Assembly (NCBI GenBank): GCA_020633335.1 | Contig: JACKDU010000001.1 | Location: forward strand, 1,116,001-1,180,000 | Reading direction: 5' to 3' | DNA: 64,000 nt | DNA from: Myxococcales bacterium | Lineage (GTDB): Bacteria > Myxococcota_A > Polyangia > Nannocystales > Nannocystaceae | In this document: positions 35,437 to 46,884 of the stretch, in pieces | Numbering within the stretch: position 1 is the first letter of the stretch | Layout: every line of letters starts with the position of its first letter | Notes under the pieces: generated by a model | What the model was told of the DNA's origin: nothing | Seen by the model: the letters and a program-made list of their open reading frames with translations, nothing else | Database searches by the model: none | Program-made: the position numbers and the translations under genes

Positions 35437-37423
35437 CCTCGCTCCCCTCGGCGACCAGGAGGAAGAGGACGTGCTCGAGCTCCTTCTCGAACTCGAGCGC
35501 CTGGATCAGGCGGTGCTGATCGGAGACGAGCTGGTCGACGATGATCAGATCGGGCTTGAGCGCCTTCGCCCGCGCGATCCCCTCGCGGGCGTCCCAGACC
35601 GCGACGACGCTGTGCCCGCGGGTCTCGAGGAGGCGGTGGAGCTGCTCGAGGGTGGGGCGCTCGTCGTCGATGATCATCACTCGACGTCGCGAGGCGCCGC
35701 GCTCGAGGAGGCGGCGGATCTCGGCGAGGAGCGCGTCGATCTGGATCGGCTTGGCGAGGTAGGTGTCGACGCCGATGTTGTCGCCGCGGACCGGGTCGTC
35801 GACGATCGAGAGGATGACGATCGGCGTCTCCATCGTCACCGGGTCGTTCTTGATCACCGCGGCGACGTCGAAGCCGCTGATCTTCGGCATCATCACGTCG
35901 AGGACGACGAGGTCGGGGTGCGACTCCTTGACCCGCTGGATCGCGCTGAGCCCGTCCTCGGCCTCGACCACCCGGTAGCCGGCGGCCTCGAGCTCCTGGC
36001 GGAGGAGGCCGCGGATGTGGGGCTCGTCGTCGGCGACCAGGACGAGCGGCCGCTCGGAGCGGGCCCCGCCGAGGGGCGCGGCGCTCTCGAGGCGGGCGAG
36101 GAGCTGGGGGAGATCGACGGTCCGGGTGCGGAGGCGCCGGGGGTCGCGGAGCGGGAGGGTGAAGGAGAAGGTGCTCCCCTCGCCGAGGGTGCTCTCGACC
36201 CAGATCCGCCCGCGGTGGTGCTCGACGATCTGCCGGCAGATCGAGAGGCCGAGGCCGGTCCCCTTGGGCTTGTCCGTGAGGGTCTCGCCGACCTGGCGGA
36301 ACTTGTCGAAGACCGCGCCGACCTCGTCGGGGGCGATGCCGACCCCGGTGTCGACGATCGACACGACGATCTCCCCGCGCTCGGGGTCGAGGCGGGTGCG
36401 CCCGGTGACCGCGCCGCGCTCGCTGAATTTCACGGCGTTCGAGATCAGGTTGAGGAGGACCTGGAGGAGGCGGTCGCGGTCGGCCTCGACCGTCGGCAGC
36501 CCCGGCTCGATCTCGAGGACCGCCTCGAGGCCGCTCTGGTCGAAGAGCGCGCGGGTCGCCGTGAAGGCGCGCTCGATCACCTCGCCGATCGCCAGCGGCT
36601 CCCTCTTCCACTCGATCTTGCCGGCCTCCATCTTGGCGATGTCGAGGACGTCGTTGATCAGGGAGGTCAGGCGCTCGCCCTCCTGGACGATGATCGAGAC
36701 GTTGTCGGCGGCCTGGCGGGCCGCTCGCTGGGCCCTCTGGTCCGCCGCCGGGAGCGCGGGGAGGACGCTCTCGGTCAGGCGCTTGCGGATGATCTTGGCG
36801 AAGCCGAGCACCGAGGTGAGCGGCGTGCGGAGCTCGTGCGACACGTTGGAGATGAAGTCGGTCTTCATCTGGTCGATCTCCTTCTCGCGCGTGATGTCGC
36901 GGATCAGGAGGAGGCGGCCGATCGCCGCGGGCTCCGGGCCGAGGCTGAGGATCGCCCGGAGGGTCACCTTGCCGATCCGCGCGCCGGGGAGCGGGAGCTC
37001 GAGCTCGACGCGGCCGCCGCGGAGGAGCTCGCCCTCGTCGGCGGCCGCGAAGAGATCGCCGAAGGCGGCGCCAAGGACCGGGGCGACCGGGCGCCCGAGC
37101 GCGCCCTCGTCGACGTTGAAGAGGCGCTCGAGCGCGCGGTTGGTCCGGACGACGAGCCCGTCGTTGTCGGTCGCCAGGAGGCCGTCGCTGATGCTCTCGA
37201 GGATCGCCGAGATCTGCGAGAGGCTCTCCTCGAGCTGGGCGCTGCGCTCGCCGAGCTGGGCGGTGCGTTCGGCGACGAGCTCCTCCAGGTTCTCGTTGAG
37301 CCGGCGGAGCTCCTCGTTGACGAAGAAGAGCTCGCGGCTCTTCGCCTCGATCAGCGCCTCCGCCTGCTTGCGGGCGGAGCGCTCGCGCTCGAGGCGGCGC
37401 TGGAGGAGCTCGAGGTCGCTCAC
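35429..37423 (-). CDS. Soluble hybrid histidine kinase with PAS, kinase core and two receivers
   Basis: 664 residues from GTG 37423, overlapping the H-NOX stop in GTGA. A coiled coil spans 1-75 (EELRRLNENLEELVAERTAQ). A PAS domain (about 75-180) ends in LLIRDITREKE. His196 lies in VSHELRTPLTSVLG. The ATPase boxes are LLNLISNAVKFSERG, VDTGVGIAPDEV and KGTGLGLSICRQIVEHH. Receiver 1 is at 458-575, with Asp509 (LVVLDVMMPK) and Lys558 (YLAKPIQ). Receiver 2 starts at 582 (VMIIDDERPTLEQL), has Asp630 (LIIVDQL) but stops at 664, without the conserved Lys and the last strand and helix. No TM segment, so signals come from inside, most simply from the co-encoded H-NOX protein. Confidence 0.9.
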   Translation of the reverse strand: MSDLELLQRRLERERSARKQAEALIEAKSRELFFVNEELRRLNENLEELVAERTAQLGERSAQLEESLSQISAILESISDGLLATDNDGLVVRTNRALERLFNVDEGALGRPVAPVLGAAFGDLFAAADEGELLRGGRVELELPLPGARIGKVTLRAILSLGPEPAAIGRLLLIRDITREKEIDQMKTDFISNVSHELRTPLTSVLGFAKIIRKRLTESVLPALPAADQRAQRAARQAADNVSIIVQEGERLTSLINDVLDIAKMEAGKIEWKREPLAIGEVIERAFTATRALFDQSGLEAVLEIEPGLPTVEADRDRLLQVLLNLISNAVKFSERGAVTGRTRLDPERGEIVVSIVDTGVGIAPDEVGAVFDKFRQVGETLTDKPKGTGLGLSICRQIVEHHRGRIWVESTLGEGSTFSFTLPLRDPRRLRTRTVDLPQLLARLESAAPLGGARSERPLVLVADDEPHIRGLLRQELEAAGYRVVEAEDGLSAIQRVKESHPDLVVLDVMMPKISGFDVAAVIKNDPVTMETPIVILSIVDDPVRGDNIGVDTYLAKPIQIDALLAEIRRLLERGASRRRVMIIDDERPTLEQLHRLLETRGHSVVAVWDAREGIARAKALKPDLIIVDQLVSDQHRLIQALEFEKELEHVLFLLVAEGSEGG

Positions 37424-37977
37424 GAGGCGCTCGCCGCCGGTCGTCGGGTGAGCGTGAACTGGACCGCGGTCCGCTCGGGGTCGTCGAGCGCCTCGCGGAC
37501 GACGTCGACGCCGCCGCCCCAGTGCTCGACCGCGGCGTCGATGAGGCCGGCCGCGAGGTCGGCGAAGGGGCGGCGCGAGCGGTAGGTCATCACCAGGGTC
37601 GCGTCGTCGGGGCGGGCGTACTCGAAGCTCGGGAGCTCGGCGTCGGAGTAGAGCTTGCGGACCTCGACGTGGATGTAGTCGTGGACCCGCTCGAGGAAGT
37701 CGAAGGCCGAGGGGACCTGGAAGAAGGCGGGGAAGCCGACGACGAAGCGGCTGAAGAGGTGCTTGCCGAAGGTGTGGACGAGGTTGGCGGCGGGCACCCC
37801 GGTCTCGCGCGCGAGCTCGGTGACCAGGGCCAGCATCTCGTGGTGATCGTAGGTGCCGACCGCCGTGTAGGCGCCACCCGACGGGACGTCGGCGCGGGTG
37901 ATGATCCGGTCAGCGACCTCGGGCGAGAAGGCGGTCTCGACGAGCTCCAGGAATTCCGTAAACACGACACCCTTCAT
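37420..37977 (-). CDS. H-NOX heme nitric oxide/oxygen-binding protein
   Basis: 185 residues, the normal size of stand-alone bacterial H-NOX. MKGVVFTEFLELVE is the family start. The proximal heme ligand is His103, aligned in IHVEVRKLYSDAELPSF with the animal guanylate cyclase ligand region. The YxSxR heme-propionate motif is Tyr132-Ser134-Arg136 (TYRSRR). Whether the distal pocket has the Tyr that gives O2 binding cannot be judged, so NO is the safer ligand guess. GAGGAG six bases before the ATG is a strong ribosome site. It is the first gene of a four-gene operon with a hybrid kinase, adenylate cyclase and receiver. H-NOX proteins usually inhibit or activate such kinases on NO binding. Confidence 0.93.
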   Translation of the reverse strand: MKGVVFTEFLELVETAFSPEVADRIITRADVPSGGAYTAVGTYDHHEMLALVTELARETGVPAANLVHTFGKHLFSRFVVGFPAFFQVPSAFDFLERVHDYIHVEVRKLYSDAELPSFEYARPDDATLVMTYRSRRPFADLAAGLIDAAVEHWGGGVDVVREALDDPERTAVQFTLTRRPAASAS

Positions 37978-38030
37978 GGCTTCTCCTCAGCGGGTCTGCG
38001 CGACCTGGAATTAGAGGCCTTTTCGGCGGT

Positions 38031-38070
38031 CGTCGCAAGGCGTCGCGAGGCGCAGCGAGGCGCCGCGAGG
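38031..38070. repeat. Four 10-bp direct repeats upstream of H-NOX operon
   Basis: CGTCGCAAGG, CGTCGCGAGG, CGCAGCGAGG and CGCCGCGAGG follow one another without gaps, each about one helical turn long. They lie 54-93 bp before the H-NOX start codon, in the position of an operator or activator site. Confidence 0.6.
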
Positions 38071-38244
38071 CGTGGCGCGCTCGAATGCGCCCCGCTTCCC
38101 TAACGTGAGGGATCGTCGCGGATGGGGAGCGCCTCGCAGGCGCGGCCAGGAGCGAGAGGCGTGCATTCGTGAACCCCGGGGGGGCCGTCGCGGCGAGGGG
38201 GAGGCCCCCGGGGGGAGCGCGTCCGCGGGAGCCCCTCCCCTCAC

Positions 38245-38285
38245 CTTGACGAATCCGTCAATGTCTCTTGGGACATGTCAAGAGA
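38245..38285 (-). terminator. Paired hairpins just downstream of the Band-7 gene
   Basis: TCTCTTG (38264-38270) pairs with CAAGAGA (38279-38285) around an 8-nt loop, four bases after the stop codon on the minus strand. A second dyad, TTGACG and CGTCAA around four bases, follows directly. No T tract is present, so this could be a terminator, an mRNA 3' stabiliser, or a copy of the dispersed palindrome motif. Confidence 0.4.
38261..38283. repeat. ATGTC-N6-GACAT dispersed palindrome, copy B, with GGGACATGTCAAGA
   Basis: The 16-mer at 38261-38276 matches copy A (8382) at all but one base. The overlapping 14-mer GGGACATGTCAAGA (38270-38283) occurs again, inverted, at 54680-54693. Confidence 0.45.
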
Positions 38286-38288
38286 GAT

Positions 38289-39845
<1,557 letters not shown>

Positions 39846-39909
39846 GGCGCTCTCTCCTCGCGCGCCGGGCGGCCCTCGCCGCTGCCGTCGCGCGCTCGGG
39901 GCCCGGTAG

Positions 39910-39925
39910 AGCAGGAGCCGTGCCA
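39910..39925 (-). promoter_or_regulatory. Sigma-54 (-24/-12) promoter for the Band-7 gene
   Basis: On the minus strand TGGCAC, five bases, CTGCT. This matches TGGCACN5TTGCW except for one C in place of T, with the GG and GC pairs exactly 12 bases apart. Predicted transcription start is about 39898, giving a leader of about 50 nt that includes the GGAG ribosome site. Confidence 0.65.
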
Positions 39926-39997
39926 GCCTCTCCGATGCGCGCGGAGGGCCGCGGGGGCGGCCTCTGACGCGCTCAGGCGACTCTGTGTATTCTTTCG

Positions 39998-40055
39998 GAA
40001 CAGTTCGCGCCGTGAATGGTCGTTTCAAAATGGAACATAAGCCGTTCTGAAACGG
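39998..40055. promoter_or_regulatory. Candidate enhancer (UAS) dyads for sigma-54 activator
   Basis: Three dyads in an A+T-rich patch: GAACAGTTC (39998-40006), GTTTC-N5-GGAAC (40022-40036) and CCGTT-CTGA-AACGG (40042-40055). They also pair over longer range (CGTTTCA at 40021 with TGAAACG at 40048). They lie about 100-155 bp upstream of the predicted start of transcription, the usual distance for an activator site. Confidence 0.5.
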
Positions 40056-40073
40056 TGGCCCGCGGGCCGGGGC

Positions 40074-41603
<1,530 letters not shown>

Positions 41604-41612
41604 CGCCGCGGC

Positions 41613-41618
41613 AGGATA
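41613..41618 (-). promoter_or_regulatory. Candidate -10 box (TATCCT) for the sigma-54 activator
   Basis: TATCCT ends nine bases before the ATG at 41603, with no Shine-Dalgarno. It is arranged back to back with the box at 41653. Confidence 0.45.
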
Positions 41619-41652
41619 GCAGGGGAGGGGAGGAGCGCGGGGGAGCCTGGCG

Positions 41653-41658
41653 TATGAT
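41653..41658 (+). promoter_or_regulatory. Candidate -10 box (TATGAT) for DDAH-like gene
   Basis: TATGAT (5/6 to TATAAT) ends six bases before the ATG at 41665. No Shine-Dalgarno, so leaderless transcription is likely. No -35 box is visible. Confidence 0.5.
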
Positions 41659-41664
41659 CCGGCG

Positions 41665-42465
41665 ATGTCGCGCTTCACTCGCGCCCTCGTCCGGCTGCCG
41701 GCTTCGACCTTCGCGCAGGGCCTCACCGAGGCCGGGCTCGGCCCGCCCGACCTCGAGCTCGCGCTCGCCCAGCACGCGGCCTACTGCGAGGCGCTCGCCA
41801 GCGCCGGCCTCGAGGTGATCCGCCTGCCGCCGGCGCCGGAATTCCCCGACTCGACCTTCGTCGAGGACGCCGCGATCCTGACGCCGCGCGGGGCGATCCT
41901 CACCCGCCCCGGGGCGCCGAGCCGGGCCGGCGAGGTCGAGGGGATCGCCGCGGCCCTCAGCGCGCTCGGGGTCGACGCGCTCCGCCTCGAGGGCCCGGGG
42001 CACGTCGACGGCGGCGACGTCTGCGAGGCGGAGGGCGAGGTGCTCATCGGCCTCTCGAGCCGCACCGATCCGGCGGGCGCCGAGGCGCTCACGCGCGCGC
42101 TCGCGGGGCTCGGCATGCCGGCGACGACGATCGACGTCCGCGGCCGCGGCCCCGCGCTCCTCCACCTCAAGACCGGGCTCGCCTACGTCGGCGAGGGGCG
42201 TGTGGTGGTCGTCCAGGAGCTCGCGGACGAGCCCGCGCTCGCGGCCTACGAGCGGATCGTCGTCGGGCCCGCGGAGGCCCACGCCGCGAACTGCGTCCGC
42301 GTCGGCGATCGCGTGCTGATGCCGACGGGCGCGCCGCGCCTGGTCGACGCGCTGATCGCCCTCGGGCTCGCGGTCCAGCTCCTCGAGATCTCGGAGTTTC
42401 GCAAGATGGACGGCGGCCTCTCGTGCCTCTCGCTGCGCTGGCCGGAGGGGCTCGCGGGCGGCTGA
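41665..42465 (+). CDS. Dimethylarginine dimethylaminohydrolase family protein
   Basis: 266 residues, the usual DDAH length. It hydrolyses methylated arginines to citrulline and an amine, or a related guanidino substrate. The catalytic and binding motifs are in order: FPDSTFVEDAA (60-70), GHVDGGDVC (112-120), LHLKT with the catalytic His167, and SEFRKMDGGLSCLSLR with the nucleophile Cys254. Methylarginines are best known as inhibitors of nitric oxide synthases; a link with the H-NOX operon 4 kb away is speculation, and no NO synthase is in the window. Other amidinotransferase-fold hydrolases remain possible. Confidence 0.85.
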   Translation: MSRFTRALVRLPASTFAQGLTEAGLGPPDLELALAQHAAYCEALASAGLEVIRLPPAPEFPDSTFVEDAAILTPRGAILTRPGAPSRAGEVEGIAAALSALGVDALRLEGPGHVDGGDVCEAEGEVLIGLSSRTDPAGAEALTRALAGLGMPATTIDVRGRGPALLHLKTGLAYVGEGRVVVVQELADEPALAAYERIVVGPAEAHAANCVRVGDRVLMPTGAPRLVDALIALGLAVQLLEISEFRKMDGGLSCLSLRWPEGLAGG

Positions 42466-42628
42466 GCGGGGGCTCGCGGGCGCGCGGGCCTGCGCGCGTT
42501 CGCTCACCGCGGCGTCGACGGAGCGCGTGGACCTCTGCATGTACATCTTCGCGCGTACCCGCGGAGAACGTGAATTTCGCGGCGATCGGGTCGATTTGAC
42601 CGCGCGCGGCCACGCACGCCCCGGCTCT

Positions 42629-42658
42629 TTGACAAGGCGCCCGCCCCTGCCGCAGATT
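42629..42658 (+). promoter_or_regulatory. Possible promoter of the FHA gene (perfect TTGACA)
   Basis: TTGACA at 42629-42634 is a perfect -35 box, but the matching -10 (CAGATT at 42653-42658) is weak. AGGA about nine bases before the ATG at 42687 can serve as ribosome site. Confidence 0.35.
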
Positions 42659-42686
42659 GCCGGCGAGGATCGTAGGACTTCAGCCG

Positions 42687-42995
42687 ATGCAAGACGCGAA
42701 CGTCGAGCCCTTCCTGCAGGTCACCGCGCCCGACGGTGAGACCAGCCGCGAGGTCGCCCTCGTCGGCGACGCGATGACCATCGGGCGCTCGCCCAAGGTC
42801 GAGGTCGTCCTCGATCTCGAGGCGGTCTCGCGCCGCCACGCCCAGCTCAGCCGCGACGACCAGGGCTGGTGGGTCGAGGACCTCGGCTCGGTCAACGGCA
42901 CCTTCCTCAACGGGCAGAAGCTCGACGGCCGCCACCTCCTGGCGATCGGCGACCGGATCGAGATCGAGGGGTTCGCCCTCCTCTACCGGATCTAG
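42687..42995 (+). CDS. Single FHA-domain protein
   Basis: 102 residues, almost all one forkhead-associated domain, which binds phosphothreonine. The phosphate-binding elements are in place: TIGRSPKVEVVLDLEAVSRR (with the GR, SRRH loop) and DLGSVNGTFLNGQKL. No other domain. ATG 42687 is chosen over 42657 because the shorter form fits the domain and has AGGA upstream. It is followed after 11 bp by an alpha/beta hydrolase gene. Its phosphorylated partner is unknown; a Ser/Thr kinase is encoded at 55335-57650. Confidence 0.9.
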   Translation: MQDANVEPFLQVTAPDGETSREVALVGDAMTIGRSPKVEVVLDLEAVSRRHAQLSRDDQGWWVEDLGSVNGTFLNGQKLDGRHLLAIGDRIEIEGFALLYRI

Positions 42996-43006
42996 CGCGG
43001 CGACGG

Positions 43007-43885
<879 letters not shown>

Positions 43886-43920
43886 GCGTTTTTGGCTGGA
43901 GCGCGCGCGCGCGCCTGATC

Positions 43921-43926
43921 TAGGCT
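43921..43926 (+). promoter_or_regulatory. Candidate -10 box (TAGGCT) for leaderless start at 43935
   Basis: TAGGCT ends eight bases before the ATG of the acid phosphatase gene. No Shine-Dalgarno. Confidence 0.35.
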
Positions 43927-43934
43927 GGCGGCCG

Positions 43935-44828
43935 ATGACCTCGCGCTCGCTCCTCCGTCGCCGCTCGCTCGCCCTCCTCACCGCCCTGGCGCTCGCGGGC
44001 TGTCGCCCGGGCGCGGGCGAGACCGCGGCGCCGACCGACAAGGAGGCGCCGGCGGCCGAGTGCCCGTCGCGGATCGGCCTCGGCGCGACCGTCTGGAACA
44101 TGACGGCCGCCGAGTACCGGGCGGCGACGATCCAGGCCTACGCGCTCGCGCGGGCGGAGCTCGAGCGCGGGCTCGCGGACGGCCTCCGCAACGCCGCGCC
44201 CGAGCAGCAGGGCGACGTCCGCGATCTGCCGCCGGCGGTGATCCTCGACGTCGACGAGACCGTCCTCGACAACTCGCCCTACCAGGGCTGGCTCGCCCAG
44301 GAGGGCCGCCGCTTCGAGCCCGCGACCTGGTCGGCGTGGGTCGAGGCCCGACAGGCGCGGGCGATCGCCGGCGCGGTCGAGTTCACGAGGTACGCGGCGT
44401 CGAAGGGGGTCACCGTCTTCTACGTGTCGAACCGCGACGTCAGCGGTGAGGCGGCGACCCGGGCGAACCTCGAGGCGCTCGGCTTCCCGATCAATCCGGA
44501 CGTCGACACCGTCCTGCTGAAGAACGAGAAGCCCGATTGGGGCTCGGCGAAGGGGACGCGGCGGGCGGCGGTCGCCGCCGGTTACCGGATCGTCATGCTC
44601 GTCGGCGACGCGCTCGGCGACTTCACCGACTCCTACAAGGGGACGATCGACGAGCGGGCGGCGGTGGTCGAGCAGGCGGGCGACGCCTGGGGGAGCCGCT
44701 GGATCCTGATCCCCAACCCGATGTACGGCGCCTGGGAGGACGCGGCCGCCGGCGGGTCCGCGGAGACGCCGGCCGCCCACGAGGCGGCGCTCCTCAAGGC
44801 CGCGGCCGCCTGGGGCGGGCCCAACTGA
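43935..44828 (+). CDS. HAD-type acid phosphatase lipoprotein, e(P4) family
   Basis: 297 residues. The signal peptide has the lipobox LALAGC (about residue 23). The HAD nucleophile motif is ILDVDETVLDN, as in class B/C acid phosphatases and lipoprotein e(P4). Motif II lies in VFYVSNRDVSGEAA, motif III in LLKNEKPDWGSAKGTRR and motif IV in LVGDALGDFTDSY. The N-terminal WNMTAAEYRAATIQAYA is typical of the e(P4) group. These enzymes remove phosphate from nucleotides such as NMN or AMP at the cell surface. No operon partner. Confidence 0.9.
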   Translation: MTSRSLLRRRSLALLTALALAGCRPGAGETAAPTDKEAPAAECPSRIGLGATVWNMTAAEYRAATIQAYALARAELERGLADGLRNAAPEQQGDVRDLPPAVILDVDETVLDNSPYQGWLAQEGRRFEPATWSAWVEARQARAIAGAVEFTRYAASKGVTVFYVSNRDVSGEAATRANLEALGFPINPDVDTVLLKNEKPDWGSAKGTRRAAVAAGYRIVMLVGDALGDFTDSYKGTIDERAAVVEQAGDAWGSRWILIPNPMYGAWEDAAAGGSAETPAAHEAALLKAAAAWGGPN

Positions 44829-44884
44829 CGTCTGCGAAGGCCTGCGAAGGTGGATGCGCGGGGGCGCGCGCTGTGCTACTCGGC

Positions 44885-44894
44885 GGACATGTCC
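44885..44894. repeat. GGACATGTCC palindrome over a start codon
   Basis: The same 10-mer as at 606-615. It contains the ATG of the small membrane protein at 44889, so it could act on translation or be coincidence. Confidence 0.3.
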
Positions 44895-45149
44895 GAGAAA
44901 CCAGCCAAGGCCAAGCCGAGCGTCGCCCAGATCCTCTTCGCCTACATCGCCATCGGCACCGGCCTGATGGCGTTCTTCCAAGCCGGCATGCGCGGTCACA
45001 GCGCCGGCTGGGAGGAGATGGCGCTCTACTCCGGACCGGCGATCGTCTGCGGGCTCATCGCCGTGGCGATCCGGCGCAACCGCCTCGGGATCTCCGCCCT
45101 GATCTGCGGGGTGGTCCTCGGCGCGATCGGCTTCGTCCTCGGCGCCTGA
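44889..45149 (+). CDS. Small membrane protein, unknown
   Basis: 86 residues from ATG 44889. A short Lys-rich N terminus (SEKPAKAKPS) precedes three hydrophobic segments: VAQILFAYIAIGTGLMAFFQ, MALYSGPAIVCGLIAVAI and ISALICGVVLGAIGFVLGA. A helical hairpin or three-helix inner-membrane protein is likely. No family is known to me. It lies 60 bp after the phosphatase gene and before the M50 gene, same strand. Confidence 0.6.
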   Translation: MSEKPAKAKPSVAQILFAYIAIGTGLMAFFQAGMRGHSAGWEEMALYSGPAIVCGLIAVAIRRNRLGISALICGVVLGAIGFVLGA

Positions 45150-45163
45150 GTCGCGGCCGCGCG

Positions 45164-45199
45164 GCGCGCCCGGGTGCGCGCCCGGGTGCGCGTCCTGGT
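45164..45199. repeat. Three 12-bp tandem repeats
   Basis: GCGCGCCCGGGT twice exactly, then GCGCGTCCTGGT, 14 bp after the stop of the small membrane protein gene. CCCGGG cores could form small hairpins. Confidence 0.7.
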
Positions 45200-45254
45200 G
45201 CGCGCAGGGGCCCCCGGTTGACCGCCGCCGATCCGGGACCAAGCTTTGACCATC

Positions 45255-46196
45255 ATGAACGGCTGGTCCTGGAGCATCGGGCGCTTCTTCGGCATCGACA
45301 CGCGCGTCCACGCGACCTTCCTCCTCCTGGTCGGGTGGGCGGCGTTCTCGGCGATCGAGCAGGGTGGCACCGCCTTCGCGGCGCTCCTCTCGATCGCCTT
45401 CCTCCTCGCGGTCTTCGCGTCGGTCCTCCTCCATGAGCTCGGCCACGCCCTGACGGGGCGGCTCTACGGGATCGAGACCCGCAAGATCACGCTCTCGCCG
45501 CTCGGCGGCCTCGCCCAGCTCGAGGCCGGCATGCTGCCGCCGCGGGCCGAGCTCTGGGTCGCCCTCGCCGGCCCCCTGGTCTCGTTCCTCCTCGCCGGCG
45601 TCTTCTTCACCCTGGCGGCGCTGACCGGCGAGTGGAGCCCCTCCTCGTTCGTCGGCGGGCTCGGCTGGGCGAACCTGATGATCGCCGCCTTCAACATGCT
45701 GCCGGCGTTCCCGATGGACGGCGGCCGGGTCCTGCGGGCCGGCCTCGCCGGTCGGATCGGCTACCGCCGGGCGACTGAGATCGCCGCCCGCGTCGGCAAG
45801 ATCGCGGCGATCGGCATGATGATCCTCGGCCTCTTCACCCGGCCCCTCCTCCTGATGATCGGCGTCTTCGTCTACCTCGCGGCCTCGGCCGAGGCGAGCC
45901 AGGTGCGGCGCTTCTTCGCCTTCGGCGGCGGCGGCGGTGGTGGCGGTCGCCGGGTCCGGCGGACGCCGCGGGGGCGCGGCGAGTCCACGTGGTACGAGCG
46001 CTGGCGCGGCCGGGCGAGCGCTCCGCGGCGGACCGACACCCAGCGGATCGTCGACCCCGGGCCGCCCGCGGGGCGCTGGTCGGAGGACGACGACGAGGTG
46101 ATCGATCCGCGGGTGGTCTACGTCCGGCCGCGGGGTCGCGGCGGCGATCCCTTCGCCGGCGGGCGGCGGGTTCGGGTCTACCTCGACCTCCACTAG
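45255..46196 (+). CDS. M50 family site-2-type zinc metalloprotease
   Basis: 313 residues from ATG 45255; a TTG at 45246 is in frame. Intramembrane protease. The zinc site HELGH (60-64) is in a TM helix, and the third ligand Asp is in NMLPAFPMDGGRVLRA. It has four to six TM segments and no PDZ or CBS domain. After about residue 220 comes a Gly run and a 90-residue hydrophilic tail rich in Arg, Pro and Asp, which is unusual. Homologues cut anti-sigma factors or signal-peptide remnants; the substrate here is unknown. A weak TTGACC at 45218 may be part of its promoter. Confidence 0.88.
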   Translation: MNGWSWSIGRFFGIDTRVHATFLLLVGWAAFSAIEQGGTAFAALLSIAFLLAVFASVLLHELGHALTGRLYGIETRKITLSPLGGLAQLEAGMLPPRAELWVALAGPLVSFLLAGVFFTLAALTGEWSPSSFVGGLGWANLMIAAFNMLPAFPMDGGRVLRAGLAGRIGYRRATEIAARVGKIAAIGMMILGLFTRPLLLMIGVFVYLAASAEASQVRRFFAFGGGGGGGGRRVRRTPRGRGESTWYERWRGRASAPRRTDTQRIVDPGPPAGRWSEDDDEVIDPRVVYVRPRGRGGDPFAGGRRVRVYLDLH

Positions 46197-46533
46197 CGGG
46201 CGGCGAGCGCGAGGCGAGGGCGGCGGGTCTCGGACCTGGCGCCCTCGCGCGTTGGTTGGGTTGGACGTGATCGGCGTGAGCGCGCGGACCGAGAGATCAT
46301 GAGGTCCGCGCGCGGGCGATCGCCGGAGGCCGATTCGCGCCGGATACGATTTGCGCGCGCGTCCCCGCGACGGCCGTCGCCGCGCGGCGAAGCTCGGCGC
46401 CGCTCGGCGGCCGCGTCAACATTGTTCCGCCGGGTCCCTCGTCGGCGTGTCCGGCGGCGCGCGGCCCCGCGGCCGGTGGCGCTGGCGCTTGCGCGGCGGC
46501 CCTCGCTGGCAGAGTCTCGAGGAGGAGGGGGCG
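46197..46533. other. Intergenic region with a strong hairpin, no gene
   Basis: 337 bp between the M50 and ankyrin genes. Open frames here have no protein signature. The one structured element is the hairpin at 46280-46313. The rest is G+C-rich without visible promoter boxes. Confidence 0.55.
46280..46313. terminator. 11-bp perfect stem hairpin, 12-nt loop
   Basis: GCGCGCGGACC pairs with GGTCCGCGCGC. It lies 84 bp after the M50 stop. There is no T tract, but stem length makes termination or a structured RNA end plausible. Confidence 0.5.
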
Positions 46534-46884
46534 ATGGCGGAGACGGATCCTGCAGCGACGGCCGCGGCGTGGTTCGACGCGGCCTGCCGGCTCGACGGCG
46601 CGGCGCTCCGCCGCCTGATCGACGCGGGCGTCGACGTCAACCTCCGCGACGCCCACGGCCAGACCGCGCTCTTCCACGCGGTCGCGCCCTTCGGCGGCAA
46701 CCTCCGGGTCGTCAAGCTCCTGGTCGACGCCGGGGCCGCGCTCGACGTGATCAACGACCACGGCGAGGACGTGATCACGGCGGGCTTCGCCGGCGTGACC
46801 GCGGCCCTCGAGCACGCGTCGATGCGGGCGATCGAGGCCTTCCTCCTCGAGGCTGGCTTTGACCCGGCGCTCCGTCGGCGCTAG
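46534..46884 (+). CDS. Short ankyrin-repeat protein
   Basis: 116 residues, about three ankyrin units: DGAALRRLIDAGVDVNLRDA, HGQTALFHAVAPFGGNLRVV and KLLVDAGAALDVINDHGED, with a degenerate last unit. Cytoplasmic, a protein-protein interaction scaffold. ATG 46534 has GGAGG eight to ten bases upstream. Its stop overlaps the MATE gene's stop on the other strand in a shared CTAG. Confidence 0.85.
   Translation: MAETDPAATAAAWFDAACRLDGAALRRLIDAGVDVNLRDAHGQTALFHAVAPFGGNLRVVKLLVDAGAALDVINDHGEDVITAGFAGVTAALEHASMRAIEAFLLEAGFDPALRRR

Larger units (their letters stand above)
37978..38288. other. Intergenic region upstream of H-NOX; tandem 10-bp repeats and hairpins, no gene
   Basis: 311 bp between the H-NOX start and the end of the Band-7 gene. 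No protein-like frame is seen. It holds the repeat array at 38031-38070, a near-palindrome CCCTAACGTGAGGG at about 38098-38111, and two hairpins just after the Band-7 stop. The H-NOX promoter should be here; I cannot point to its boxes. Confidence 0.6.
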
